From IMG/VR virus record IMGVR_UViG_3300045125_000034, positions 1 through 64,000 of that record: 64,000 nt of DNA, one strand, 5' to 3'. Of this stretch, positions 63,408 to 64,000 are shown in pieces. Position numbers and translations under genes: made by a program. Source of the stretch: a virus. A model generated the notes under the pieces. The model worked only from the letters and a program-made list of their open reading frames with translations. It did no database searches and had not been told where the DNA came from. The stretch's first letter is position 1. Each line of letters opens with the position of its first letter.

Positions 63408-64000
63408 TTGAGAAAACTGCATTAGTCACAGGAGCGTCGGGTTTCATCGGCTCAAACTTGGTTGACCATCTTGTTGGTTTGGGGTGGGATGTTGTTGGTA
63501 TAGACAATGAATCTAGCCTAGCCCACGACAAGTTCCACTACAACTCAAAGGCATCATATGTACCAAAGGATGAAGCAGACATCTCTACAGAGAAGCCTTG
63601 GAAGGCATTAGCCAACCATAAGTTTGACTATGTGTTTCATATGGGTGCAGAGTGTCGTATTCAGCAATGCATAGAGAATCCTGCCCTATGCATATCAACT
63701 AATGTTTTAGGTACAGTAAAGACTCTTGAATACGCCGCGAAGATAGGAGCAAAGAGACTTGTGTTCTCGTCCACCTCCTCCATATACTCAGGCTGTGACT
63801 ATGCAGCAGATGAGAACGAAGAGCCGATCTGCATCAATCCCTACGCTTCCACTAAACTTTCGGGAGAGGTCTTCTGCAAGCAGTACAGTATGACTACTGA
63901 GTTGGATACGGTTGTGCTTCGTTACTTCAATGTGTACGGCGAGAGACAGCCAATCCGTGGTTCGTATGCTCCTGTAATCGGTGTGTTTCAACGACAACTA
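63408..64000 (+). CDS. NAD-dependent sugar epimerase/dehydratase, 3' truncated by window
   Basis: At least 197 aa. EKTALVTGASGFIGSNLVDH (Rossmann GxxGxxG), GWDVVGIDNESS, YVFHMGAECRIQQCIENPAL, STNVLGTVKTLEYAAKIGAK, RLVFSSTSSIYSG (catalytic Ser/Thr), INPYASTKLSGEVFCKQYS (YxxxK), LDTVVLRYFNVYGERQ. Extended SDR of the UDP-glucose epimerase/dTDP-glucose dehydratase group. The start is disturbed by one missing base in TTGAGAAAAC. Continues beyond 64000. Confidence 0.9.

Overview
The window reads as part of the chromosome of an uncultured T4-superfamily tailed phage, probably marine. The evidence is a recognisable T4-type replication block: sliding clamp gp45, clamp loader gp44 and gp62, RegA, family B polymerase gp43 and UvsX. 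It also has T4-type late promoters (TATAAATA/CTAAATA), a tRNA cluster and many small phage-only proteins. Marine T4-like phages commonly carry the cobS/cobT-like ATPase-VWA pair seen here. The host is probably Gram-negative, because secreted proteins carry Sec signal peptides, a lipobox and PEP-CTERM-like tails. No capsid, portal, terminase or tail genes were recognised. Most genes are broken by single-base indels, often in homopolymers, with sense continuing in another frame. I read this as uncorrected long-read error, so coordinates of such genes span all the pieces.

Layout. 1-13.6 kb: many small genes, mostly +, with a minus block at 9.8-11.2 kb; it includes a cREC-domain protein, a zincin-like protein, an HNH-like endonuclease and a XhoI/PaeR7I-like nuclease. 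13.7-19.5 kb: a cobS/cobT-like AAA-VWA module and two structured RNA candidates. 19.8-35.3 kb: late genes. Many start with a T4-like capsid-targeting sequence (MKSFxxxIxE), suggesting a large set of head-packaged proteins, one of them an ADP-ribosyltransferase. The same region holds a thermonuclease, an outer-membrane-like protein, a lipoprotein and two proteins with PEP-CTERM-like tails. 35.9-43 kb: about 16 tRNAs, one interrupted by a group IC3 intron, with an HNH gene, a GMP reductase and small genes between them. 43.1-50.7 kb: exported serine protease, gp45, gp44, gp62, RegA, dUTPase, an Nmad1/DUF1599-like protein, secreted lysozyme, endonuclease VII-like protein, DNA methyltransferase and a GroES-like co-chaperonin. 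50.7-64 kb: polymerase and UvsX flanked by glycan genes (GT7, GT10, GT31-like and others, GDPD, nucleotidyltransferase, cupin, methyltransferase, epimerase), with a RuBisCO-like protein in the middle.

Regulation. At least 17 sigma70-like promoters (TTGACx, mostly 16 bp, TATAAT/TATACT) precede early-type genes. Late boxes precede packaged or secreted proteins, and several lie only 5-7 nt before the start codon, which would give leaderless mRNAs.

Most interesting: the RuBisCO-like protein (61.5-62.8 kb), the family of capsid-targeting N-termini including the ADP-ribosyltransferase, and the intron-split tRNA.
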